Shown here in pieces: positions 34,345 to 42,367 of a stretch of DNA of 64,000 nucleotides (position 1 is the first letter of the stretch; every line of letters begins with the position of its first letter). A model generated the notes under the pieces. That model had not been told where the DNA came from. It saw nothing but the letters and a program-made list of their open reading frames with translations, and ran no database searches. The position numbers and the translations under genes are program-made. Source of the stretch: Prevotella sp. (GTDB lineage: Bacteria; Bacteroidota; Bacteroidia; Bacteroidales; Dysgonomonadaceae); assembly GCA_031285905.1 (NCBI GenBank), contig JAITVH010000139.1, positions 38,707 through 102,706 on the forward strand. The letters are read 5' to 3'.

Positions 34345-35649
34345 ATGGCATCATTTATTATAGAAGGAGGTTGCTGCTTAAGCGGTGATATTACCCCTCA
34401 GGGAGCGAAGAACGAGGCTCTACAGATCATCTGCGCCACATTGCTTACTCCTGAAGAAGTAGTAATAGAGAATATTCCCGATATACTCGATGTAAACAAC
34501 CTCATTGCGCTGTTAGGCGAAATGGGTGTGGAAACAAGACGTGTCAATGAAGATACATGGGCTTTCAAAGCAGAGAATGTAAATATAGATTATCTGCAAA
34601 CTCCGGAGTTTATGAAGAAAAGTGCTTCGCTGCGAGGTTCGGTAATGATAATAGGGCCGCTTGTAGCCCGCTTTGGCAGAGCTATGCTGCCTAAGCCCGG
34701 AGGAGATAAGATTGGTCGCCGGCGACTGGATACCCATTTTATCGGGATACAAAAGTTGGGCGCTAACTTTGATTATGACGATGCACAACAAATATACAAT
34801 ATCTCTGCCGATAAACTGAAAGGCACATATATGGTTCTTGACGAGGCTTCGGTAACAGGTACGGCAAACATACTGATGGCTGCGGTATTGGCAGAAGGTG
34901 AAACAGTAATATATAATGCTGCCTGCGAACCTTATATTCAGCAACTAAGTAAACTCCTCATCCAGATGGGAGCTAAGATTAACGGAGTGGGTTCAAACCT
35001 CTTGCGGATTGAAGGGGTTCCCAGTTTGAAAGGAGCAAAGCACCGTATTCTACCGGATATGATCGAGATTGGTAGTTTTATCGGTATGGCAGCGATGACA
35101 GCATCGGAAGTAACGATAAAGAATGTAGCCTATGACGATTTAGGGATCATCCCCGATACATTCCGCCGACTAGGTATCCAGCTGGAGAGAAAAGGAGATG
35201 ACATTTATATCCCGGCTCATAAAGAATATGTTATAGATACTTTTATCGACGGATCTATCCTCACTATAGCCGATGCGCCATGGCCGGGCCTGACTCCAGA
35301 CCTCATAAGCGTACTACTGGTAGTTGCCACGCAGGCTAAAGGAAGTGTGCTGATACACCAGAAGATGTTTGAAAGCCGCTTGTTCTTTGTCGATAAGCTA
35401 ATTGATATGGGAGCTCAGATTATACTTTGTGATCCGCATCGTGCAACGGTAATTGGCACAGGTAAACGCCCCATGCGTGCCACCACAATGACCTCACCGG
35501 ATATTCGCGCAGGTATCGCCCTTCTTATCGCAGCTATGTGCGCAGACGGGAAAAGCACTATCCATAATATTGAGCAAATAGACAGAGGCTACCAAAATAT
35601 AGATCTACGGCTTAATCAGTTGGGGGCTAATATTATGCGCCTGGATTGA
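34345..35649 (+). CDS. murA: UDP-N-acetylglucosamine 1-carboxyvinyltransferase, Asp-type active site
   Basis: Transfers enolpyruvate from PEP to UDP-GlcNAc, the first committed step of peptidoglycan synthesis. The 434 residues show GAKNEALQIICATLLT, KKSASLRGSVMIIGPLVARFGRA, DEASVTGTANILMAAVLAEG, MIEIGSFIGMAAMTASEV and SPDIRAGIALLIAAMCADG. In the flexible catalytic loop PGGDKIGRRRLDTH, Asp121 stands where fosfomycin-sensitive enzymes have Cys (Cys115 of E. coli). Enzymes with Asp here keep activity but are not alkylated by fosfomycin, so intrinsic resistance is expected. Confidence 0.95.
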   Translation: MASFIIEGGCCLSGDITPQGAKNEALQIICATLLTPEEVVIENIPDILDVNNLIALLGEMGVETRRVNEDTWAFKAENVNIDYLQTPEFMKKSASLRGSVMIIGPLVARFGRAMLPKPGGDKIGRRRLDTHFIGIQKLGANFDYDDAQQIYNISADKLKGTYMVLDEASVTGTANILMAAVLAEGETVIYNAACEPYIQQLSKLLIQMGAKINGVGSNLLRIEGVPSLKGAKHRILPDMIEIGSFIGMAAMTASEVTIKNVAYDDLGIIPDTFRRLGIQLERKGDDIYIPAHKEYVIDTFIDGSILTIADAPWPGLTPDLISVLLVVATQAKGSVLIHQKMFESRLFFVDKLIDMGAQIILCDPHRATVIGTGKRPMRATTMTSPDIRAGIALLIAAMCADGKSTIHNIEQIDRGYQNIDLRLNQLGANIMRLD

Positions 35650-35691
35650 TCTAAAATCATATAAACATATATTATTTCAATTTTTTACATT

Positions 35692-36336
35692 ATGACAGAA
35701 AATGAGAGATATCTTTTTGATCGTTTCCTTGTTAGTATAAAATCGGGATTTGAATCATTAGAAGATATTATTGATGACATCCTTGAGATGGTGGAAGACG
35801 AAGGATGGGAAAATGAGATTACAGAAGACTGGATCAGAAATACCATTTCCTCCGAATATGAGAAACATAACAAGGAAAGTAAAAACTGGCAGCACCCTAC
35901 CGATACAGAGAGACTCCATACCGTATTTGATAAGTTGTGCAAACAAAAAATTGTAGCTTTACACAATGCAGGATATACCCAGTCCGATGCTATCTATGAT
36001 GCACAAGATGTATGGCAGGATCTAGAAGATGAAGGAGTGAAACCAATAGGCTATTGCTATTATCACGGGCAGGATTTGGAACGGGTAATAGAAACGGGAA
36101 CGCTCTGCCTTGGCTTTTATGGAGAGAAAGAGAAAAATGACAAAGAAGCTATTATTATAGGAAATAAGGTGGTTTCGGAATTAAGAGATGCAGGATTCGA
36201 AATAGAGTGGAACGGTACTGCTTCTAAAAGGATAGAAATAAAAGGCTTCAGATGGCAAAATGTATTTGTATCGGATGAAGAAACCGATGAAAAATGGGGA
36301 TACGACCGCATCAGTATGATAATGAGTGATAAATAA
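35692..36336 (+). CDS. DUF6891-like hypothetical protein
   Basis: 214 residues, acidic, no signal peptide. The N-terminal ~65 residues are helical (SGFESLEDIIDDILEMVEDEGWE), then FDKLCKQKIVALHNAGYTQSDAIYDAQDVW, then a beta-rich part with GYCYYHGQDLERVIETGTLCLGFYG and KRIEIKGFRWQNVF. This order matches the uncharacterised DUF6891 family as I remember it. It starts 42 bases after murA and could be co-transcribed; nothing shows a functional link. A hairpin follows at 36343-36368. Confidence 0.65.
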   Translation: MTENERYLFDRFLVSIKSGFESLEDIIDDILEMVEDEGWENEITEDWIRNTISSEYEKHNKESKNWQHPTDTERLHTVFDKLCKQKIVALHNAGYTQSDAIYDAQDVWQDLEDEGVKPIGYCYYHGQDLERVIETGTLCLGFYGEKEKNDKEAIIIGNKVVSELRDAGFEIEWNGTASKRIEIKGFRWQNVFVSDEETDEKWGYDRISMIMSDK

Positions 36337-36342
36337 TATAAT

Positions 36343-36368
36343 AGAGACTGTGCTCACGCGCAGTCTCT
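36343..36368. terminator. Hairpin after DUF6891-like gene
   Basis: AGAGACTG (36343-36350) pairs with CAGTCTCT (36361-36368), extended by GCGC-type pairing in the loop. There is no U-run; termination is only suggested. Confidence 0.45.
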
Positions 36369-36412
36369 ACTCATATTACTATTATCCTAATTTAATAAAT
36401 CAGATTTCTTTT

Positions 36413-37159
36413 CTAAAATCTGAGACCTAATTTTATCATTGGTTGTGATAAGATTGAAAAAGAGTGATTATCTGAAGAAAGTAAGTTTAGTCCTGCCTGT
36501 GGGCGTTCGCTATACATTGAATATTGATACGCTATAGGGCGGATATCAAATCCAAGGAATAATGCCTGATTAAAGAAATAATCGGCTCCCAGAACCGGGG
36601 CAACTTTAAACGCATATGCTTCGCCAATAGCGGCTCCCATATAGTCTATATCATCTTCCCCATTCACGGTAACGCGTCCGTATGCAAATCCCAGTTCACC
36701 CCCTACTCTGAGGAAAACTCTACTCCATTTCGTTTTGAAGTAATGGTCAACACCTATTCCAATAAAAAATTGGATATTATCGCTGTTCGGAACAGCTTTA
36801 TAGGTTGGCACATCACCCGGATTCGCTATTTCTCCTGATGCTGTACCAGTCAGTTCTGTATAGCCCGGATTGTTTCCATAATTAAAACCTCCTGTCATTT
36901 TCAATGCCCACCGGTTTGCGACAAGCCATCTGGCTTCCATGTCTAATATCGGATTTTTGTCAAACCAAGCTGTCATCGGCGCCGAAAGCGAATAATTAGA
37001 CAAATTAGGTTTGGGAGCAGATGTTCCGATATATGAGCCTACACCAAAATTCACAGAAAACATCCAATCCCCTTTCATCGGAGCAACATCATCTGTATTC
37101 TGCGCGAAAGCCGACAAAGTAAAGGACAGGAGCATTACTAAATATATAATTTTTCTCAT
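36413..37159 (-). CDS. Outer-membrane beta-barrel protein
   Basis: 248 residues with signal peptide MRKIIYLVMLLSFTLSAFAQ. Alternating amphipathic strands (WMFSVNFGVGSYIG, RWALKMTGGFNYG, FIGIGVDHYFKTKWSRVFLRVGGELGFAYG) end with the aromatic SQPMIKLGLRF, as expected for an outer-membrane beta-barrel of the OmpW/Opa-like size class. It follows the coiled-coil lipoprotein gene by 81 bases on the same strand, so the two may be one unit. Confidence 0.8.
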   Translation of the reverse strand: MRKIIYLVMLLSFTLSAFAQNTDDVAPMKGDWMFSVNFGVGSYIGTSAPKPNLSNYSLSAPMTAWFDKNPILDMEARWLVANRWALKMTGGFNYGNNPGYTELTGTASGEIANPGDVPTYKAVPNSDNIQFFIGIGVDHYFKTKWSRVFLRVGGELGFAYGRVTVNGEDDIDYMGAAIGEAYAFKVAPVLGADYFFNQALFLGFDIRPIAYQYSMYSERPQAGLNLLSSDNHSFSILSQPMIKLGLRF

Positions 37160-37240
37160 TCTAGCTTCTGTTTTGTGTCCAAAAGGGTTGAGGAACCAGA
37201 TTCCTTCCCCAACCCATTTCAGAATTGATTTACTTTTTAT

Positions 37241-39085
37241 TTACTTTGTTTTTGAGTCGATAATAGCTTTTGCTGCTTTTGCCTGAGCTTCATAAATAGC
37301 AAGTGTAGCTTTCTCCCCTTCCAGTTTGCTTTCCAGATTAGCTTTCTCTCTTGTTATTTTCTCTACATCGATTGTCTTTTTCTCTTCAGCTTTAGTTATT
37401 TCAAGTTTATCATCAGCAATCTCAGATTTCAGATCAGCGATATCTTCTTCATAAGATTCAATCCATCCCTTAATATCATCTATTGTTGCTGATCTTTGTC
37501 CATTATCATTATGATAAACTATTGTACTTAGATCTTCTATTGTATTTTTCAAAGATTGAGCATTAACCAATGTTTCATAATATGTTTCATCGGCTGCCTG
37601 ATATGCATCATAAGCGGTATAATATGCCTCTTCCAGTTTAGCAGGACTTTCTGTCTCGTTTTTCAAAATTGCGATAGCTTTATTCACATTTTCTATTGCG
37701 CTATTATCCCAACGTACCCAATTTTCATATTGAATTACTCTTTGCTTGTAATTATTTAGATCACTTTGAGCCTGAGCATATTTATTATAAGCTCCATCAA
37801 CTCCCCAATATGCGCTATATGCTGTGTTATAAGCAGTGACAGCATTATCATAAACAGTTTGAGCAGCGGCTATCTTTTCGGCATCACCTCCAGCAATAGC
37901 TGCTTGTAGTTTAGCATAAGCATCATCCTTAGCCTCATCCTTAGCCTCCATGTCCTTACGAGCGGTTTCCCTGGCATCATACAATGCTTTGATTTCACTT
38001 TCTGCTTTATCAGCTATTTCTTTCGCCTCAGCTAACAATTTTGTATCCGATTCTAATTCAGGAGTAAGAGAATTCGCTAGATGATTTTGAAGTTCACCTA
38101 CAGAAAGATAAGTTACTTGCTGGAGGTCTTTAACATAATAGCCCATATTTGATTTTACAAGATAACCTGAATTCAGACTATTACCATTTCCATCATATAC
38201 ATACCCAATAAATAAGTTTCTGACATCTTCTACAGCACCCTTAGCATTGTTCATTACTTCTAACTTCGCATCGCGGTCTTTATATTTTTCAGTTAAGGTA
38301 TATTGTATTTCGGCTAATTCTTTTTGTTTTGCTGCTATTTCTTTCTCAAGGTTAGTAATGCCGCCTTTTTCTAACCATGAATTATATAATGTTACTGTTT
38401 CCTCATATGATTTGATAGTCTTTTCTTTCGAATCGATACCTTTATTCAATGATTCGATCAGAGCCAGATATCCCTGATTATCGTCAAGTTCATAATACTT
38501 TAAGATAAGGCCTTTATCCGCAATGTCTTTTGTTAAAGTAGAAATAGTGTTTTTCGATACACTAATTTTACTCAAAAGGTCAGTATAATCAGATATTGCC
38601 TGCTTCAATACAGCATCCCCTTTAGCTTGCTCTTCCAGCAATTGATTTTGTAGCTCTGCCAGTTTGATTGCATTCTCTATTTCAGCTTGCTCTAATTGAG
38701 CTTCAGCTTTAGCCAAATCATACTCATATTGTTTCAGAATCACCTCTTGCTGCTTCTTCAATCGAGCTATTTCAAGATTCCATCTTTCCACCTCTCTTTC
38801 GTTTTCGGCTAGTTTAGCAGCAGCTTCGGCTTCGGCTAATTTTGCTTGAGCTTTTATCAGCTCAGCTTCGGCCAGCGTTTTAGCAGCTTCGGCTTCGGCT
38901 AATATCTTAGCAACTTCGGCTTGGGCAGCTTGATAAGCAGCTTCAGCTTTTAGCTTTTCCGCGTTAGCCTCTCTTAATTCTGTTACGCTTTGCGACTCAC
39001 TATCATCTACACACGATGTCGTTGAGAACACAAACCCTGCCACAGCGATAGCCAAAACAGGAACATAAAATCTAATTCTCTTCAT
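37241..39085 (-). CDS. Long coiled-coil lipoprotein
   Basis: 614 residues, lipoprotein signal ending STTSC (Cys25) followed by VDDSES. Most of the protein is predicted coiled coil from an unmistakable heptad composition: residues 35-165 are Ala/Glu/Lys/Leu repeats of the type AEAAKTLAEAELIKAQAKLA, residues 210-290 and 350-450 contain further helical hairpins, and the last 80 residues (ADLKSEIADDKLEITKAEEK) return to it. It could span the periplasm or hold a cell-envelope scaffold. It is not a TolA or SMC protein in domain plan. The paired beta-barrel gene follows it, and a divergent HTH-S24 gene lies 261 bases upstream. Confidence 0.75.
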   Translation of the reverse strand: MKRIRFYVPVLAIAVAGFVFSTTSCVDDSESQSVTELREANAEKLKAEAAYQAAQAEVAKILAEAEAAKTLAEAELIKAQAKLAEAEAAAKLAENEREVERWNLEIARLKKQQEVILKQYEYDLAKAEAQLEQAEIENAIKLAELQNQLLEEQAKGDAVLKQAISDYTDLLSKISVSKNTISTLTKDIADKGLILKYYELDDNQGYLALIESLNKGIDSKEKTIKSYEETVTLYNSWLEKGGITNLEKEIAAKQKELAEIQYTLTEKYKDRDAKLEVMNNAKGAVEDVRNLFIGYVYDGNGNSLNSGYLVKSNMGYYVKDLQQVTYLSVGELQNHLANSLTPELESDTKLLAEAKEIADKAESEIKALYDARETARKDMEAKDEAKDDAYAKLQAAIAGGDAEKIAAAQTVYDNAVTAYNTAYSAYWGVDGAYNKYAQAQSDLNNYKQRVIQYENWVRWDNSAIENVNKAIAILKNETESPAKLEEAYYTAYDAYQAADETYYETLVNAQSLKNTIEDLSTIVYHNDNGQRSATIDDIKGWIESYEEDIADLKSEIADDKLEITKAEEKKTIDVEKITREKANLESKLEGEKATLAIYEAQAKAAKAIIDSKTK

Positions 39086-39346
39086 AATAAATTGCTAGTT
39101 GTTAATAATTAATTGTTTATCAGACTTGTTATATCAATTTGTTTATATGTGTGTTTTTTATTTAAAATCATTCAAAAGTAGCTATTTAGACGATAAATAC
39201 CTAACTTTACTTGTTTATATATACACATCTTATTTTGTATAAGGATGTTTTATTTACAGGTTTTACAATATTTTATTGCAAATATACAATTTAATATAAT
39301 ACACCAAAGGTTTTTTATAATTATTTTTTAAATTCATTTAATTACA

Positions 39347-40000
39347 ATGAATAATAACTGGGAAAGATTAGAGAAAGTTATTCGAAACACAGGCCTATCA
39401 ACCAATGCTTTCGCAATATCAATCGGATTAAAACGATCAGAAAATTTATATCGAATAAAAAACGGAAAAAATTCCATCAGCAAAGATTTAGCAGAATTAA
39501 TTACAACAAAATATTGTAAAATTAGTAAATCTTGGTTATTAACAGGAGAGGGTTCAATGTATTTAGATTATCAATCACAGCAGGGTGACAAAGGAAGTAA
39601 TAACACAAAAAAAATACCTTACTATGATTCGATAATGTTTGATTCTAAAAATGAGTCTATAAACTTATCAACCCCCTTATATTATATAGATGTGCCGACT
39701 TTATCTAACTGCGATCTCGCTGTACTTTTTGTCGGGGATTCAATGTTACCACAAATACAGTCTGGCTCGATAGTCGCTCTAAAAGAAACTGATACATCGC
39801 TAATATTACCGGGCGAGATATATATGATTGTTACAGATAATTTTACAACAATAAAATATATCAGAACTATTGAAGGGAATTCTCATCAATTGAGACTAGT
39901 TCCGGCAAACAAAGAATCTTATGACGAATTTTTATTAAATAAAAAATTAATACGTCACTTGTTTCTAGTTAAAGGTGTTATATCTACCAAAGTCTTGTAG
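39347..40000 (+). CDS. HTH transcriptional regulator with S24 (LexA/CI-like) domain
   Basis: 217 residues. An N-terminal helix-turn-helix (residues ~5-60, LSTNAFAISIGLKRSENLYRIKNG) is joined to an S24 domain from ~100 with the Ser motif FVGDSMLPQIQSGSIVAL and the candidate Lys in NFTTIKYIRTI. No Ala-Gly or Cys-Gly cleavage site is obvious in the linker, so self-cleavage is uncertain. Such regulators occur both in prophages and as Bacteroidetes chromosomal regulators; no phage genes lie beside it here. It may control the divergent coiled-coil lipoprotein and barrel genes. Confidence 0.85.
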   Translation: MNNNWERLEKVIRNTGLSTNAFAISIGLKRSENLYRIKNGKNSISKDLAELITTKYCKISKSWLLTGEGSMYLDYQSQQGDKGSNNTKKIPYYDSIMFDSKNESINLSTPLYYIDVPTLSNCDLAVLFVGDSMLPQIQSGSIVALKETDTSLILPGEIYMIVTDNFTTIKYIRTIEGNSHQLRLVPANKESYDEFLLNKKLIRHLFLVKGVISTKVL

Positions 40001-40082
40001 CTTATCAAACTTTTAAATTTTATTTTTTATTGCGGAGATTATGCAACAAACAATATATCTTACGAATTATAGATAAATCTAT

Positions 40083-40685
40083 TTATTTTTCTTCAATAAT
40101 ATCTAAGGTATCGATTTTGCTTAATCTGTTTTGTAATTCTTCAAAATGAGACTTACGTATCTCCAATGTCATAATGCAATCCATATCATATATCTGGTGT
40201 GTGATCGATGATTGCAGATCTTTAATCACTTTCATAACCTCATTCATCATAGGATACTCAAATGATATGGATAATTGGCAATCAACAGTCTTTTCTATTA
40301 TTTCTGCCAGACTGATTGCTTCTGCTGCGGCCTCTCTGTATGCAACTATCAAGCCACTAGTTCCTAATTTTATCCCGCCAAAATAACGGACAACAGCTAT
40401 TAATATATTAGTTAATTCATTTGAATTAATTTGTCCAAGTATAGGTTTCCCGGCCGTACCGGAAGGTTCTCCGTCATCATTTGCTCTAAACTCTTTACGC
40501 TCTGCCCCCAACATGTACGCCCAACAAACATGACGAGCGTCGTAATATTCTTTCCGTATTTTTTCGACTTCATTCTTAACCTCATCCACTGATTGCACAG
40601 GTATAGCATAAGCAATAAACTTACTTCGTTTTTCAGTATATATTGCTTTGGAAACACTATTTATTGTTTTAAAAACATCTTCCAT
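40083..40685 (-). CDS. YigZ/IMPACT family protein
   Basis: 200 residues of the UPF0029 family (bacterial YigZ, eukaryotic IMPACT N-terminal domain): KRSKFIAYAIPVQSVDEV, ARHVCWAYML, the signature RANDDGEPSGTAGKPIL and VVRYFGGIKLGTSGLIVAY, then a C-terminal ferredoxin-like domain. A role in nucleic-acid binding or translation is proposed for the family, without a clear bacterial function. It lies 30 bases after miaA and is transcribed with it. Confidence 0.92.
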   Translation of the reverse strand: MEDVFKTINSVSKAIYTEKRSKFIAYAIPVQSVDEVKNEVEKIRKEYYDARHVCWAYMLGAERKEFRANDDGEPSGTAGKPILGQINSNELTNILIAVVRYFGGIKLGTSGLIVAYREAAAEAISLAEIIEKTVDCQLSISFEYPMMNEVMKVIKDLQSSITHQIYDMDCIMTLEIRKSHFEELQNRLSKIDTLDIIEEK

Positions 40686-40715
40686 ATTTTACATATAACA
40701 CCAGATTTACCATAT

Positions 40716-41624
40716 TTATTTTACTAAATCTATAATCTCCTGTAATGCTTGTGATTCAGTGCTATTTGATAAATCTATCCAGTGTATTTCTGTGTCCTTT
40801 TTAAACCATGTCATCTGTTTACGGGAATAGATGCGTGTATTTTGTTTTATCTTTTCTATAGCAAATTCCAATGTCCACTCACCATCCAGATATTTAAATA
40901 GTTCTTTATAGCCAACTGTGTTTAAAGAATTTAAGTGTTTATGGGAATAAAATGCTTTCGCTTCTTCGAGTAAACCTTGATGCATCATTTCATCTACGCG
41001 GAGATTGATGCGTTTATAAAGTTCTTCGCGTTCTCTTTTTAAGCCTACCTTTATGATATTGAAAGGACGTTTTTTTTTTGTATTTGTTCGAAATGAAGAA
41101 TATGATTTACCCGTCATCAGGCAAACCTCCAGCGCATGGATAACCCGTTTGTAGTTTTTTAAATCAACCTGATTATAAAAGTCAGGATCCAAAATCTTTA
41201 ATTGAGCCTGAATAGGTTCAAGCCCCTCTTTTTCATATAATGTATAGATATCTTTTCTCAACCTATCATCTATGGTAGGCACTTCATCTATCCCATTGCA
41301 CAATGCATCAAGATAGAGCATAGAACCTCCCGAAGCTACCACCACATCATGTGTTTTATGAAGACCGGATATTACTTTCAATGTCTCCTGTTCAAATTCA
41401 CTGGCACTAAAATAGTCCTTCACATTGAGAGTGCCAACAAAACAATGAGGAATCCGTATAAGTTGCTCTTTTGTTGGAGCAGCAGTACCTATCTCCAGCC
41501 CCTTATAAAGTTGCCTTGAATCTGCTGATATAATGGGTGATTTATAATATTCAGCGACATCAAGGCTCAGTGCTGTTTTCCCTACACCGGTAGGGCCAAG
41601 CAGTACTATAAGATGCTTCATCAA
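40716..41624 (-). CDS. miaA: tRNA dimethylallyltransferase
   Basis: Adds a dimethylallyl group to A37 of tRNAs that read codons beginning with U. The 302-residue protein shows the P-loop [78 protein letters not shown] and the tRNA-contact region [21 protein letters not shown], with [18 protein letters not shown] at the end. Two ATG codons occur in a row at its start. That start overlaps the TGA of the upstream pRiA4b-ORF-3-like gene by four bases. Confidence 0.96.
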   Translation of the reverse strand: MMKHLIVLLGPTGVGKTALSLDVAEYYKSPIISADSRQLYKGLEIGTAAPTKEQLIRIPHCFVGTLNVKDYFSASEFEQETLKVISGLHKTHDVVVASGGSMLYLDALCNGIDEVPTIDDRLRKDIYTLYEKEGLEPIQAQLKILDPDFYNQVDLKNYKRVIHALEVCLMTGKSYSSFRTNTKKKRPFNIIKVGLKREREELYKRINLRVDEMMHQGLLEEAKAFYSHKHLNSLNTVGYKELFKYLDGEWTLEFAIEKIKQNTRIYSRKQMTWFKKDTEIHWIDLSNSTESQALQEIIDLVK

Positions 41625-42172
41625 TATTCCTCGTCGCTGGGAAGGGGAGGATTATCCAGCCCGTCAAAACCTTCTGCATCCAGTTCGTCCAAGTCATAGC
41701 TTTCATCTCCGTAAAAATTCTCGCCCATATCCAAATCGGTGGAACTAGCTGCAATAGTCTCAAAATCGACAAACTGCTCAGGAGCCTGGCCTATAGATTT
41801 ACTGCAAACGGCTTCATCCAAATCTTTCCCCGGAATTATTTCCCGAAGTTCCATAAAAAAAGCCCGCTCTGTCATATAATCAAATACATACATCAACTTT
41901 TGCTTCTCGTCTTCAAGTAGATTGTTCAAACGGGTAGCTTCCATTGTATAAGAATCCTCGTCCGGGCTTGTATCCATTTCCACAAGTGTAATCTCCTGCT
42001 CTTTTTCCCAATCATCGTTGCAGGTGAAAAAAGATGTCATCTCGCCGTCTTTATAATCTACTGACTTTATGATAGCTTTGTGTAAATCAAAGAATGTGGC
42101 GTCTCCATCTATTTGAATCTCCCGCTTGAAGTTTTCCACTTCATCTGATAAAATTAAAAACCGAAAAACCAT
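41621..42172 (-). CDS. Plasmid pRiA4b ORF-3-like protein
   Basis: 183 residues, acidic. The N-terminal half ([65 protein letters not shown]) matches the pRiA4b ORF-3/TnpR-like domain, found in many chromosomes and not only in plasmids. The C-terminal ~45 residues are an acidic, Asp/Glu-rich tail. Function unknown. It overlaps miaA by ATGA, so expression is coupled. Confidence 0.75.
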   Translation of the reverse strand: MVFRFLILSDEVENFKREIQIDGDATFFDLHKAIIKSVDYKDGEMTSFFTCNDDWEKEQEITLVEMDTSPDEDSYTMEATRLNNLLEDEKQKLMYVFDYMTERAFFMELREIIPGKDLDEAVCSKSIGQAPEQFVDFETIAASSTDLDMGENFYGDESYDLDELDAEGFDGLDNPPLPSDEEY

Positions 42173-42367
42173 TTTGAAGTATATTTTTTTGTTACGGATT
42201 CAAAAATAATAATTTTTTCTCTCAATGCAGCAATACTACTATAGCCTTTTATCTATAATCGAAAATATGCATATTTTTATGTATATTCGCATAGTGTTAA
42301 AAATTTAACCGGATCAAGAATATTTTATCCTCTTAACCTACCTAGATATAAATTATTGCCCAATATT

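Noticed and set aside
38600..39000. Tandem GCTTCGGCTT-type DNA repeats inside the coiled-coil gene
   Set aside because: They are the codons of Ala-Glu-Ala-Lys heptads; the frame is intact and no independent repeat element is needed.
39347..40000. Prophage repressor
   Set aside because: The protein has the HTH-S24 plan, but no integrase, structural or lysis gene is nearby, and similar regulators are ordinary in this phylum.
41621..42172. Transposon- or plasmid-borne gene, from the name of its family
   Set aside because: pRiA4b ORF-3-like domains are common in chromosomes; here the gene is tightly coupled to miaA and no transposase is present.
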